Of a stretch of DNA of 64,000 nt, positions 9,442 to 18,656 are shown in pieces. The stretch is taken from the NCBI GenBank assembly GCA_965262705.1, contig OZ253556.1, positions 186,001 to 250,000 of the forward strand. The letters are read 5' to 3'. The position numbers were made by a program, and so were the translations under genes. The DNA comes from UJ101 sp965262705 (GTDB lineage Bacteria; Bacteroidota; Bacteroidia; Flavobacteriales; UJ101). Numbering within the stretch: the stretch's first letter is position 1; each line of letters starts with the position of its first letter. The notes under the pieces were generated by a model. The model was not told the origin of the DNA and made no database searches. It saw only the letters and a program-made list of their open reading frames with translations.

Positions 9442-9841
9442 AAGTAAGACCTTTGCAATACTGTGCATTTAGCTTACGCTAACTTTCAGTTTCATAATAT
9501 GAGAGCAAGACCTTTAGCTTTGCTGACTTGCAATTGCATAATAAATAAAATATCGTAAACATTAAAGCATCTCGCTTACGCTGACTTGCAGTTCAGTTCG
9601 CTCCAAACTGCTTCCTTACTTCGACAAGTGGTTATTGAGCAAAGTCAAAAAAGGTCGAAATGTGGTTACTGAGTACTTCGACTAGGCTCAGTAACCCCCT
9701 GTCTAAGTACTCAGCAATCATCTAAAAACTTCGACACACTCAGCTACCAATAATTAACCTCACAAGCATTAGTTTGCTCCGGCATTTAATTTTTAGCTTA
9801 CGCTGATTTGCAGTTGCTAAAGTATATTTTGCAAAGCCTTC
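9442..9841 (+). repeat. Composite of a palindromic element expanded by many micro-repeats
   Basis: The 496-bp gap upstream of hisG is built almost entirely of repeats. Recognisable parts are end-like AGACCTTTGCAATACTGTGC, several copies of the motif TTTAGCTTACGCTGACTTGC, several TTCGAC...CTCAGTAACC-type words (9619-9750), and then the element interior CACAAGCATTAGTTTGCTCC and an end-like TTTTGCAAAGCCTTC. I read this as one old palindromic element disrupted by nested short insertions. Confidence 0.55.
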
Positions 9842-9868
9842 TAATCCTTTCTATTCAGTCTGCCAGGC

Positions 9869-12010
9869 TTAATCTATATTCTTTTTAGTATGTACTTTTC
9901 GTTCAGGGCGGGGTAATAAAATTTTATGTGAGAGTTTCATTTTCCCTTTGTCATATCCTGTAAGTTTGACGTCTAACTTATCCCCTATTTTCAATATATC
10001 TTCTACTTTTTTTACCCGCTCCCAGCGCAATTCCGAGATATGTAGTAGTCCTTCTACTCCCTTCGCTAGTGAAACAAAGGCTCCAAAATCTTTAATGGAA
10101 ACTACGATTGCCTCATACACTTGCCCTACTTCCGGAACAAAGGTGATTTCTTCAATCATTTTTACGGCCTGCTCCATCCCGTCCGGATCAGTACCCAATA
10201 CTTCAATATGTCCTAAATCGCCCACTTCTTCAATGACAATGGTGGTATGGGTTTCTTTTTGCATTTCTTGAATCACCTTTCCTGAAGGACCAATTACCGC
10301 CCCTATAAAATCTTTTGGAATTTCTAATTTAATCATTTTTGGTGCATGTCTTTTTACGGTAGGATTAGGCTTATCAAGGGTTTCATTTAGTTTATTTAAA
10401 ATATGTAATCTTCCTTCTCTTGCCTGTGCAAGTGCCTTTCCAAGTATTTCATAGGACAGCCCTTTGATTTTTATGTCCATTTGACAAGCGGTAATTCCTT
10501 CAGCCGTTCCGGTTACTTTAAAATCCATATCCCCCAAATGATCTTCGTCTCCTAAAATATCTGATAATACAGCATATTTTCCTGTTTCCTCATCTAAGAT
10601 TAACCCCATGGCAATTCCTGAGACCGATTTCTTCATTTGTATTCCAGCGTCTAATAATGATAAAGTACCAGCGCATACAGTAGCCATAGAAGAAGACCCG
10701 TTCGATTCTAAGACATCAGAAACGACTCGAATCGTATAAGGACAATCTTCGGGGATCATCATTTTTAATGCCCGTTGTGCAAGATTACCATGCCCTATTT
10801 CTCGCCGGGATGTACCTCTTAAAGGGCGAGCCTCGCCGGTTGAAAAAGGGGGGAAATTATAATGTAAATAAAATCTTTCCTCACCTTGTTGAGTAGGCAA
10901 ATCAATCACATTCGCTTCACGAGAGCTTCCCAAAGTTACTGTAGCAAGCGCTTGCGTTTCTCCTCTGGTAAAAATAGCCGAGCCGTGTGTAGAAGGTAGA
11001 TAATTTACCTGTGTGTTAATAGGTCTTATCTCGGTATTTTTTCTACCATCTAAGCGTAAACACTCGTTCAGAATTAAATTCCGAACAGCTTTTTTGCTTG
11101 TTTCCTTATAATACTTGGCGATGAGGTTTCCAAAATCTTCTAGCTCCTCCTCTGTAAAAAGTGCTTCAACTTCTTCTTTGATGGCTTTAAATTTTTCTGT
11201 TCGGTCTTTTTTGGAAGATCCGGCCTTAGCTACTGCATATACTTTGTCATAGGCAAAATCATGTATTTTTTGATCAAATAATTCGTTTTCTTCTTCCTTT
11301 GCATACGCTCGAACTTCTTTTACCCCTATTTTTTCACGTAAGCGAAACTGCATTTCACATTGTTTTTTAATTACCTCATGCGCTACGCGAATTGCTCCGA
11401 TCATTTCTTCTTCTGAAGCTTCTTTCATTTCTCCTTCCACCATAGCAAGAGAATCTATAGAAGCCCCGACCATAAGGTCTAAGTCTGCTTCTCCTAACTG
11501 AGAGTAACTTGGATTGATAATATATTCTCCCTTCACCTTTGCCACCCGGGCTTCCGAAATAGGACCGTCAAAAGGAATGTCTGTGATGGACAAAGCCGCA
11601 GAGGCAGCTAAGCCCGCCAATGAATCAGGTGCTGCATTTTCGTCATAAGACATAAGTTGGATCATCACATGGACTTCACAATGATAATCTTTAGGAAATA
11701 AGGGACGAAGTACACGATCTACCAACCGCATAGTTAGTATTTCTTCACTGCTCGGGCGCGCTTCTCTTTTAAAAAATCCACCGGGGAACCTCCCTGCTGC
11801 GGAAAATTTTTCGCGATAATCAATGGTTAAGGGTAAAAAATCTACTCCTTCATTGGCTTCTTTATTCGCCACCACGGTTGCCAATAGCATCGTATCCCCC
11901 ATGCGAACGACAACCGACCCATCTGCCTGCTTGGCTAAACGACCTGTTTCTATGCTGATTTCTCTTCCGTCTTTTAAAGTAATCGTTTCTGTTATTATAT
12001 TCTCATTCAT
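9869..12010 (-). CDS. pnp: Polyribonucleotide nucleotidyltransferase (PNPase)
   Basis: 3'-5' phosphorolytic exoribonuclease acting in RNA decay, 713 residues. Domains in order: RNase PH-like domain 1 (about 10-230), an all-helical linker, RNase PH-like domain 2 (about 310-545) with the catalytic stretch LGDEDHLGDMDF, a KH domain with IGPSGKVIQEMQ (about 555-615), and an S1 domain (about 620-695) with FGAFVSLAKGVEGLLHIS. It follows rpsO, the usual rpsO-pnp order. The ATG is followed at once by an acidic N-terminus typical of the family. Confidence 0.98.
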   Translation of the reverse strand: MNENIITETITLKDGREISIETGRLAKQADGSVVVRMGDTMLLATVVANKEANEGVDFLPLTIDYREKFSAAGRFPGGFFKREARPSSEEILTMRLVDRVLRPLFPKDYHCEVHVMIQLMSYDENAAPDSLAGLAASAALSITDIPFDGPISEARVAKVKGEYIINPSYSQLGEADLDLMVGASIDSLAMVEGEMKEASEEEMIGAIRVAHEVIKKQCEMQFRLREKIGVKEVRAYAKEEENELFDQKIHDFAYDKVYAVAKAGSSKKDRTEKFKAIKEEVEALFTEEELEDFGNLIAKYYKETSKKAVRNLILNECLRLDGRKNTEIRPINTQVNYLPSTHGSAIFTRGETQALATVTLGSSREANVIDLPTQQGEERFYLHYNFPPFSTGEARPLRGTSRREIGHGNLAQRALKMMIPEDCPYTIRVVSDVLESNGSSSMATVCAGTLSLLDAGIQMKKSVSGIAMGLILDEETGKYAVLSDILGDEDHLGDMDFKVTGTAEGITACQMDIKIKGLSYEILGKALAQAREGRLHILNKLNETLDKPNPTVKRHAPKMIKLEIPKDFIGAVIGPSGKVIQEMQKETHTTIVIEEVGDLGHIEVLGTDPDGMEQAVKMIEEITFVPEVGQVYEAIVVSIKDFGAFVSLAKGVEGLLHISELRWERVKKVEDILKIGDKLDVKLTGYDKGKMKLSHKILLPRPERKVHTKKNID

Positions 12011-12158
12011 CTATAATATATATTAAAAAAAGGGCTAACAGGCCTGTGGGCTGATCATATATAGCATACCTTTATACCTTACTTTCACCTATTAACAACA
12101 ATCCTTTTTAAGTTATTTTACAATTAAAAAAAATAAAAGAGGCTAATCATAGCCTCTC

Positions 12159-12428
12159 CTATTTTCTAATATTCAATTCTTTTATAATCGCTCTATACCG
12201 TTCAATATCTTTTCTTTTTAAATAATTTAAAAGATTACGCCTTTTCCCTACTAAACGAACCAGCGATTTTTCCGTATTAAAATCTTTATGATTTTTTTTT
12301 AGGTGCTCTGTCAAATGATTAATTCGATAGGAGAACAACGCAATTTGTCCTTCTGTGGAGCCTGTGTCTTTTGCTGATTTTGCATATTTTGCAAAAATTT
12401 CAGCTTTTTTTTCTGAGGATAAATACAT
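12159..12428 (-). CDS. rpsO: 30S ribosomal protein S15
   Basis: 89 residues, the standard length. Conserved positions are visible: DTGSTEGQIALFSYRINHL, the RNA-binding HLKKNHKD and LVGKRRNLLNYL. It binds 16S rRNA in the central domain of the small subunit. It precedes pnp by about 150 bp. In other bacteria that gap carries RNase III processing and autoregulation sites; no obvious long hairpin is seen here. Confidence 0.98.
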   Translation of the reverse strand: MYLSSEKKAEIFAKYAKSAKDTGSTEGQIALFSYRINHLTEHLKKNHKDFNTEKSLVRLVGKRRNLLNYLKRKDIERYRAIIKELNIRK

Positions 12429-12464
12429 TCCAATATTATTCTAATGATTTTTATGTATGAAATG

Positions 12465-12472
12465 CAAATATA
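12465..12472 (-). promoter_or_regulatory. Bacteroidota -7 promoter box upstream of rpsO
   Basis: On the minus strand the box reads TATATTTG (CAAATATA on the plus strand), 36 bp before the rpsO ATG. A -33 TTG is not found at the ideal distance. Confidence 0.5.
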
Positions 12473-12511
12473 AACCTTTTTTTACTTTATGCTGATTTTT
12501 TTACTTACGAG

Positions 12512-12671
12512 GAGACCGTTGCATAAAGTACTTTAGCAAAAAAATACAAAGCCCGAGGAAAATTAAATACCGGAGCAACCTAATGGTTGTGAGGATTTTA
12601 ATTTTTTGAGAAGGGCGCCTTTTGAAGTTCAAGCCTAAATTTTTTATGCTTTTCTACTCGTTGTGCATTTT
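12512..12671 (-). mobile_element. Palindromic element, reverse orientation
   Basis: Starts with GAGACCGTTGCA, continues as the reverse of the element interior (GGAGCAACCTAATGGTTGTG) and decays toward its other end, where the GGTCTC terminus is lost (TACTCGTTGTGCA). It marks the boundary between the rpsO-pnp operon and the foreign-looking helicase region. Confidence 0.8.
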
Positions 12672-12962
12672 GATTAAGAAGAGATAAAAAATTTATGTAA
12701 ATTTTTGAATGTCATTGAATTGTAATAAATACAAAACAATTATGATGCACAAATTTGATGAAATTTACGAAAGAATATTGGAAATATTCAGATAAATATC
12801 GCCCGAATAACTCCAACCCCCATCAGCACAAATGTCCAAAGATGAGCAATTTGAAGGTCATCTGCCTATGTGCCTTATAGGTAAGTATTTTGAGCATTGA
12901 CAATGAGAACGATATGTTATGCAAAGTTCCAAGAAGATTGCCCCCTGAAATTGTTCTTGCTC
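12672..12962. other. Gap without a recognisable gene
   Basis: Between the mobile element and the helicase remnant. Composition changes from AT-rich to mixed near 12800. No open frame with coding character, hairpin or repeat stands out. It probably includes the 3' flank of the acquired helicase gene. Confidence 0.4.
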
Positions 12963-14843
12963 TCATTCCTGATCGTTTGGCAGTGCTCGATCAATCTGAT
13001 CATGCAACTCTTTCCCTGTCTTGGCGAAACCGAAGATGCGCGCTGTAGCGATGATAATATCCTCCCGAAGCATCTCTCTATTTTCTTTAACCACTCGTAA
13101 AGCTGCAGCGTAAATCTGCATAGGCGGTAGCATTTCAGCCTTTGCTGTTGTGTCTTTTCCCGACCTGTCACGTACCGGGGGCGCCTTGTTGAGCCTGGTC
13201 ATGGCAAATTTTTCTTCCATGAAGACCTGTTCAGAACGGTCTGCCCTTTTGAGTGCCTTATCGGATGCTTCCTGGATACGTCGGCCTGCCCTTACTTTTC
13301 CAAATGCCGAGGAGACACGGCGTGCAACCAGGTCCTGATGGATTGGTCCTTCCACCTCCACGATCTGGATCACGAGCTCGGTCAGACGTTCGATCGGAGC
13401 ATCACGCGGCTCTACTTTCATATCCACTTTCTCGGTGAATAAAACATAAGCTCGGACGCTGGGCTTCGTCGGTGTTGGCAAAACCACCTCTTCACCACTT
13501 TCTTCCTCATTTTCCTCAACGATGGGATCCGGCTCTTCCCGCTGGGAACTTATTCCATCTTTGTTCGCACCAGGGAATACAGTCCTCTCAGCAAACTTTG
13601 CCTTCTTAAGCGCAGATTTGAGCCATTCGATTTCATCTTCTCGGCGATAGAACCAGTCAGTCCTCCAAATACGGTGAAAGACCCAACCAAATCCTTCCAG
13701 CACATCCTGACGTAGCCGGTCCCTTTCTCTCGCGCAGAGAGCGGAGTGATAAGTAGCACCGTCGCATTCCACTGCCAGTATGTAACGACTCGGCTGATCC
13801 GGATCCCGGACTCCAAGGTCAATACGAAATCCAGCTTCTCCAACCTGATAATCGAATGGATAGCCAAGATCATAGATAACGTCTGCCACATCCTCCTCAA
13901 GTGGGCTTTCTGGAAGAATACCTTTACTTGTGTTTGTTGTCAATTTCACCATCTTCCCGCTGCGCGCAAACTCAAGGAATGACTTGAGTACCGCTGGGCC
14001 AGGTGCCTTGGTACGGCTCGTGTTAATGTCGTTCGGATCAAAGGAACAGAAGACAACGCAACGGATACGAGCGCGCGAGAAGAGCACATTCAGGCGCCGC
14101 TCACCGCCCTCTTTATTCACAGGTCCGAAAGACATTGACGCAAGACGCCCTCCCGGATTCGCAGGACCATAGCCAGCCGAAATCAGTATCACATCTCGCT
14201 CGTCCCCCTGCACATTCTCAATGTTTTTTACAAACACATCCTCTAGGTTTCCCTCTCGCAAGAATTCATCAAGAATTTCATCCTTTCTCCGTGCTCTTTC
14301 GAGCAATTCCGTTAATATGTCTGACTGCGCCTTCGAAAATACAACCACTTTAAGGGATAAGCTCTTAAACTTTCGCGCATGCTCGGCGACAGCCTTTACA
14401 ACAGCCTCTGCCTCGATAATGTTTGTCCTTTTTCTATCAGTACCACGAGACGGACTGTTATAAACGCCCTGAACCTTGCAGAACTTGAGACCATATTCTG
14501 AATCGTTCTGTAATGGCGACTGCGGTAGGATCAGCCGGTCATCGTAGAACTCAGCGTTGTTCACCATAATTAAAGAAGGGTCGCGTGACCTATAGTGCCA
14601 TTGAAGCATAGCTGAGTTGAGTCCGCGCGCCTCGCATAACGTCAATACACTCTCCATCTCAGACGCGGAAACAGTCTGAACCTCTTCAACACTTTCTTCT
14701 TCACTTTCCTCAGAGATATGACGGAAGAAGTTAGTAGGCGGAAGTTGTTTTTTATCCCCGACCACCACGATCTGGCGGCAGCGCGCGATCGCACCTAACG
14801 CCTCCTCAGGACGAACCTGGCTCGCCTCGTCAATAAGAAGCAT
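12963..14843 (-). pseudogene. C-terminal fragment of the helicase-nuclease (626 codons, open)
   Basis: The longest surviving frame. It opens with motif II LLIDEASQV and motif III VVGDKKQLPPTNF, then motif IV WHYRSRD, motif V NVQGDERDVILIS and motif VI LNVLFSRARIRC. A Vsr/DUF559-like nuclease domain follows at about residues 320-420 with FRIDLGVRDP and VECDGATYHS. The last 170 residues resemble DUF3320. Upstream the correct continuation (LLMSPISIAQYLPP) is one frame away, so this is not a complete gene. It could in principle be translated from an internal start but would lack Walker A. Confidence 0.75.
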
Positions 14844-16070
14844 ATCGAACTTGACGGCACCGGGGGCAGATACTGTGCAATTGAAATAGGGCTCATAAGC
14901 AAGACTGGTTTGATTCGCTGCACCATCTCTCCGGCTTTTTTCATGATCTGCCTTATGGGCCGGTGGCCTCGCTTTTTCGCCATCTCGCCACGCAGGAATC
15001 CCATTTGTCTTTCTGCCTCTTTCTGCAGTTAATCCAAATGTTTGGCGCGCACCAGCCGACGGTTCTCCATCAGCCGATCCTCCTCTAGATCACGAAACTC
15101 AGCAACCAATTTATGGCGATCAAGGTACCTAATTTTATTGAGGTCTTCTGTTATAAAATCAAGGGCGGCTTTCCTGTTGCATAAAGGAACTCGTCTACCG
15201 CACAATCGGAGGCCAGTTCACCTGCTTCCAACATTCTAACGAGTGGTGCGAGATCACCCTGCCTCAGTTTTTCGGTAAGTTCTGACAATTGCACCCACTC
15301 ATCATAATGTCGATCAAGACTTGTCTGTATATTATCAATCCGGCGCGCGAGCGTATCAAGTGAAATGTTCTCTCCTTCCTGCCAGTGAATTGAGAGGCGT
15401 TCCAATAACGGATCCAACTCCTTGGGAACAGTTTCCAAAACATCGCTGAGTTTTTTCACCTTCTCCGCGGCTTCGCAAAGCCAATCAACACTCTTTGCAT
15501 CTGAGAGTGGAAACTTAGCAATAAGGCGACGGAGCCATTCTGCCTGCAAAAAGATCTCCTCAAACGAAGTTTGCTCACCACGCCACACCGTTCCCAGCAC
15601 ATCCTTGAGCCAGTCCTCCTCATCGGATAGTTTCCGGCGCCGGCTCTTGACTTTAGACAAAGTATCAACAAGTTGCAATCGATCTGAGGGGTCTTTGGGA
15701 AGTTGTCCCATCAGAACTGTGGCGAGTTCTTTACTGGCATTATGATACGTCCCAAAAAGGCGTTTACAGCGCGAACCAAACCCTGATCCAATCCCTAGAC
15801 CAAGAGAGATCGCAGTTTGTGTAGTTCGTTGGCTGACAAGTCAAATGCAACTTCTTTGAACATTGATTCGACTTCCCCCTTCGCATCTGCCCAATCCCGC
15901 CCAATGCTTAGGGCTTGCTAAAATCGGGGATCATCTGCCCGAGAAAGGATCGCTTTAGTAGCATCTTGACCCTTTGTGGGACTATTTGCAACTTCAAGAA
16001 AAATATCTTGTAAATTTCGGCGATCCGGCAAAGACGAAGGAATAGTCATACCCGACGCTTCCGCCAGACT

Positions 16071-17102
16071 CTAGGCGGTTTCTTTTAGGGTTTTTATCAC
16101 TTTCAATGCAGGAGGACACAAGTAATTTTTTATACGATCCAAGTCTGTTGGCTGGAGATCGATCGCTCCGACACCAAAAAAAGGGTGGTTTGACAAATCG
16201 CCCACTTCTTTAAGGAGTGTAGCATATTTTGTTAACTTATTTTTAAGGATAGTCAACGCTTCCTTGTTGAGCGATGCAAACCGATCACCAGACAGTTTGG
16301 GCGGCTGCACTTTCCGTCCCCTGAAACGAGCAATTTCTGTCATCGCTTCGAAAGGAGTGAACGCGTATCCGGGGACCGTTTTATGCAGCAGATCACTCAC
16401 GCTGTTCAACTCGTCGCGAGCCTTACACAATTTATCTGGTGGCTCCGGCACCTCTGGTAATGCACGTCCTGCATCGAGGGTACGCGCAAGTTCCTCTAGG
16501 AATGCTTTCTTGTTTGCAGCCCGTGAATGAATCTGAATGCAAAGGGCGTTGAGATCGGTTTTCTTTAAACGGTCATGAACGACTGATAGCGCTTCCATTC
16601 TCTGCGCTACAAACAAGACCGTTTTCCCATCATGGACAGCACCTGCGATGATATTCATTATGGTTTGTGACTTACCGGTACCAGGAGGTCCCTGCACGAC
16701 TAGGTTGCGCCCCTCACGAACTTCCTGTATCGCCCGAGTTTAAGATGCATCAGCCTGAACGACATGCAGAAGATCAGCCGGCGCCAGCAGAGGATTGAGC
16801 TTTTCTTTAGCACCAAATAACGGATCGGTTGGTTCAAATCCATCAAGCAACAGGCGGCCAAGTACGGGGTGTTCTTTAAACTCCTCCGGCCAGTTTGCGG
16901 GCTCCAGATCACGCATCATCAAGAGATTCGAGAAAGAGAAAAAACCAAGGTGCATTCCATTTCGATCAATTGACCATTGACCAAAGTCCTTGATAGATTT
17001 ACCTAACTCTTCAAAATATTTCTCTGGATCAAAATCATCGACATCTTCAATCTTAGGCAACTCAAATCCAAAATCATCGCGCAGGCGTTTCTGAAACGGC
17101 AA
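16071..17102 (-). pseudogene. Helicase-nuclease fragment with Walker A (two frames split by a stop)
   Basis: The frame 17102-16740 ends at a TAA. The same frame continues as TRAIQEVREGRNLVV into the Walker A motif QGPPGTGKSQTI at about 16690, then to a TAG at 16071. This is an in-frame nonsense change, not a gene boundary. The residues after Walker A match the expected SF1 helicase motif Ia region (GKTVLFVAQRMEAL). Confidence 0.75.
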
Positions 17103-17167
17103 GTTAGTGATGATTTCTGTATCCCTCGCGCACAGTTTGAACTTTCCTCACCCGTCACGAAATAGTT

Positions 17168-17617
17168 TCACGGGGAGCAGAATGAGGGGCGATTCAAGTG
17201 ATTGCCTCGTCGCTCCTTCTTTCTCGAACCAGCGCAGAAAGCCCATGGCAAGATAGAGGATGTTGCCCCCTGCTGCTGCTCCGATGTGCGTGAATTGATA
17301 ATGAGGCGCACCTGCAGGACATCTTTGTCCAGCGATGTTTCAAGGATAAGATCCCGGCAACGCGCCTCACGGTTTTGGTAATCCTGTTCCTTATCAGATT
17401 CATCTTCTGGATCTTCCTCATCATGATGTAAAAATTTCATCTGCTTGCTCTCAACTCTAAGAAGGCGAAAAATGTCAGTCCGCTCGCCAGCAATATCAAG
17501 CGCACTGACCCTTTTCCTTTTACGATTGACATGGATAAGTCGGTTATTACGAACCCCAGTTTCCAAAAGGCTTTGCCTCGCTTGTTTAAGTGCTCTTTCA
17601 AATTGATCGGTTCCCAT
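17168..17617 (-). pseudogene. N-terminal DUF4011-like fragment of the helicase-nuclease
   Basis: Starts with MGTDQFERALKQARQSLLE and NNRLIH, typical of the DUF4011 start, and ends in unrelated sequence after a frame change near 17290. The expected continuation (NILYLAMGFLRWFEKEGA, then PLILLPVKLF) lies in another frame between about 17280 and 17160. Confidence 0.7.
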
Positions 17618-17639
17618 TACATGAATTCGTTACAACTTG

Positions 17640-18080
17640 ATTTGATAACTTCTTTTTCAATAGATTTTACCCAAAATAACCTACCGAAAGTAAGTAAGAG
17701 ACCGTTGCAGAACACATAAAAAAGTATGAAAAAAAAGCATCTCGATTCAAACTGCTTCCTTCTCGAAAAATTAAAATCTTTACAACCAAAAGGTTGCTCC
17801 AGCGTTTAATTTTTATCGGGCGTTGCATTTTTTTGTTAGCGTGCTTTTTGCAACGGTCTCGTAAACTCCTTTTTGGAGTAAAAAGTAAAAAAACATCCAT
17901 TTTATTGGTTGCGTTAGTAGACATTTTTGTAAAATCGTTTATATTTTTTAAGGAACCTTCTGCATATTCTATCGGTTGGTCTTCTTCTTCATTCGTAAGT
18001 TTCTCCCTTATGGTAAATCGTATATTCACTTGGCTATACCCTACAGAAAATAAAACAATCAAAAAAAATTTCATTTGCAT
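17640..18080 (-). pseudogene. Remnant of an outer-membrane beta-barrel protein with a CarboxypepD_reg-like start
   Basis: The first 73 codons give a signal peptide (KFFLIVLFSVGYSQ) and a domain start reading PIEYAEGSLKNINDFTK, resembling the carboxypeptidase-regulatory-like domain that opens many TonB-dependent and outer-membrane beta-barrel proteins of Bacteroidota. The frame is then interrupted at 17860 by a copy of the palindromic element. Removing the element and a 4-bp duplication (GTAA) restores about 25 further codons (LFWVKSIEKEVIKSS) before the helicase region begins. The bulk of the barrel is gone. Confidence 0.55.
17698..17860 (+). mobile_element. Palindromic element, full-length copy inside a gene remnant
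   Basis: 163 bp from GAGACCGTTGCA to TGCAACGGTCTC, with GTAA on both flanks. One frame on the plus strand is open from end to end, and one on the minus strand too, so the element does not itself stop translation. It interrupts the outer-membrane protein remnant. Confidence 0.9.
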
Positions 18081-18421
18081 TTCAATTTTATAAAATTAGA
18101 GACTAATTACATTTATAAATATACGAATTAAAATTTAGATATGAAAATGGTAAGGTATTGTATATTTAAATGTTAACTAATTAATTTTAATCAAATTAAC
18201 ATGTATTTTTTAAATTGTTTTAATTTAACGTAAATATAAAAGCTAATAAATATAATTATTGTTAACATCTTTTTTATTTTATTTAAAAAACTTTTTTTGA
18301 TATCTATCAATTTCTTTTTATTTTCGTAGAAATTTAGCTTAAACTGACTTACAGTTCATTTGACAGAGTGTTTTCTGCAAAGGTCTCTCTCCGCATATAT
18401 TCTGGATAATATTTAATGATT
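18081..18421. other. AT-rich gap with a degenerate micro-repeat
   Basis: No gene is seen. Around 18334-18390 a degenerate copy of the micro-repeat (TTTAGCTTAAACTGACTTAC) is followed by an element-end-like word (TTCTGCAAAGGTCTC). The rest is very AT-rich and may hold the promoter of the truncated outer-membrane gene. Confidence 0.45.
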
Positions 18422-18628
18422 GAGACCGTTGCAGAACACATAAAAAAGTATGAAAAAGAAAGTATTTAGCTTCAAACTGCTTCCTTCTCAAAAAATTAAA
18501 ATCTTCACAACCAAAAGGTTGTTCCGGTGTTTAGCTTCGCTGACTTGCAGTTAATTTTTATCGCGCGTTGCATTTCGGCAAACTCAATACAAGCATTTTT
18601 TTGCTAAAGTGCTTTTTGCAACGATCTC
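18422..18628 (+). mobile_element. Palindromic element carrying two nested micro-insertions
   Basis: 207 bp. Compared with the 163-bp copies it has about 20 extra bases at 18532-18552 (GCTTCGCTGACTTGCAGTTA) and about 23 at 18573-18596 (core TCGGCAAACTCAATACAAGC). The ends are GAGACCGTTGCA and TGCAACGATCTC. Confidence 0.88.
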
Positions 18629-18656
18629 GAATTGTATTTATAAAGATAAACAAATG

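Larger units (their letters stand above)
12963..17617 (-). pseudogene. Decayed SF1 helicase-nuclease (DUF4011 ... AAA_11/AAA_12 ... DUF3320 type)
   Basis: One very large gene broken into at least five frames (17617-17168, about 17290-17150, 17102-16071, 15711-15151, 14843-12963). Collinear pieces give an N-terminal DUF4011-like region, a Walker A helicase core, a SF1 motor end, a DUF559/Vsr-like nuclease and a DUF3320-like end. The breaks I can place are a frame change near 17290, stops near 17150, 16740, 16071, 15918 and 15803, and a one-base loss at 14862-14866, where five Gs replace six. At 16740 the frame reads QADAS-stop-TRAIQEVREG, where the family has a glutamine. The DNA is clearly more GC-rich than its neighbours, suggesting acquisition. 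Such proteins are often found in defence islands, but no function remains here. Confidence 0.85.

Noticed and set aside
12963..17617. An active Mokosh-like or similar named defence system
   Set aside because: The helicase has a Vsr/DUF559-like rather than a PLD nuclease, no kinase domain, no partner gene and many lesions.
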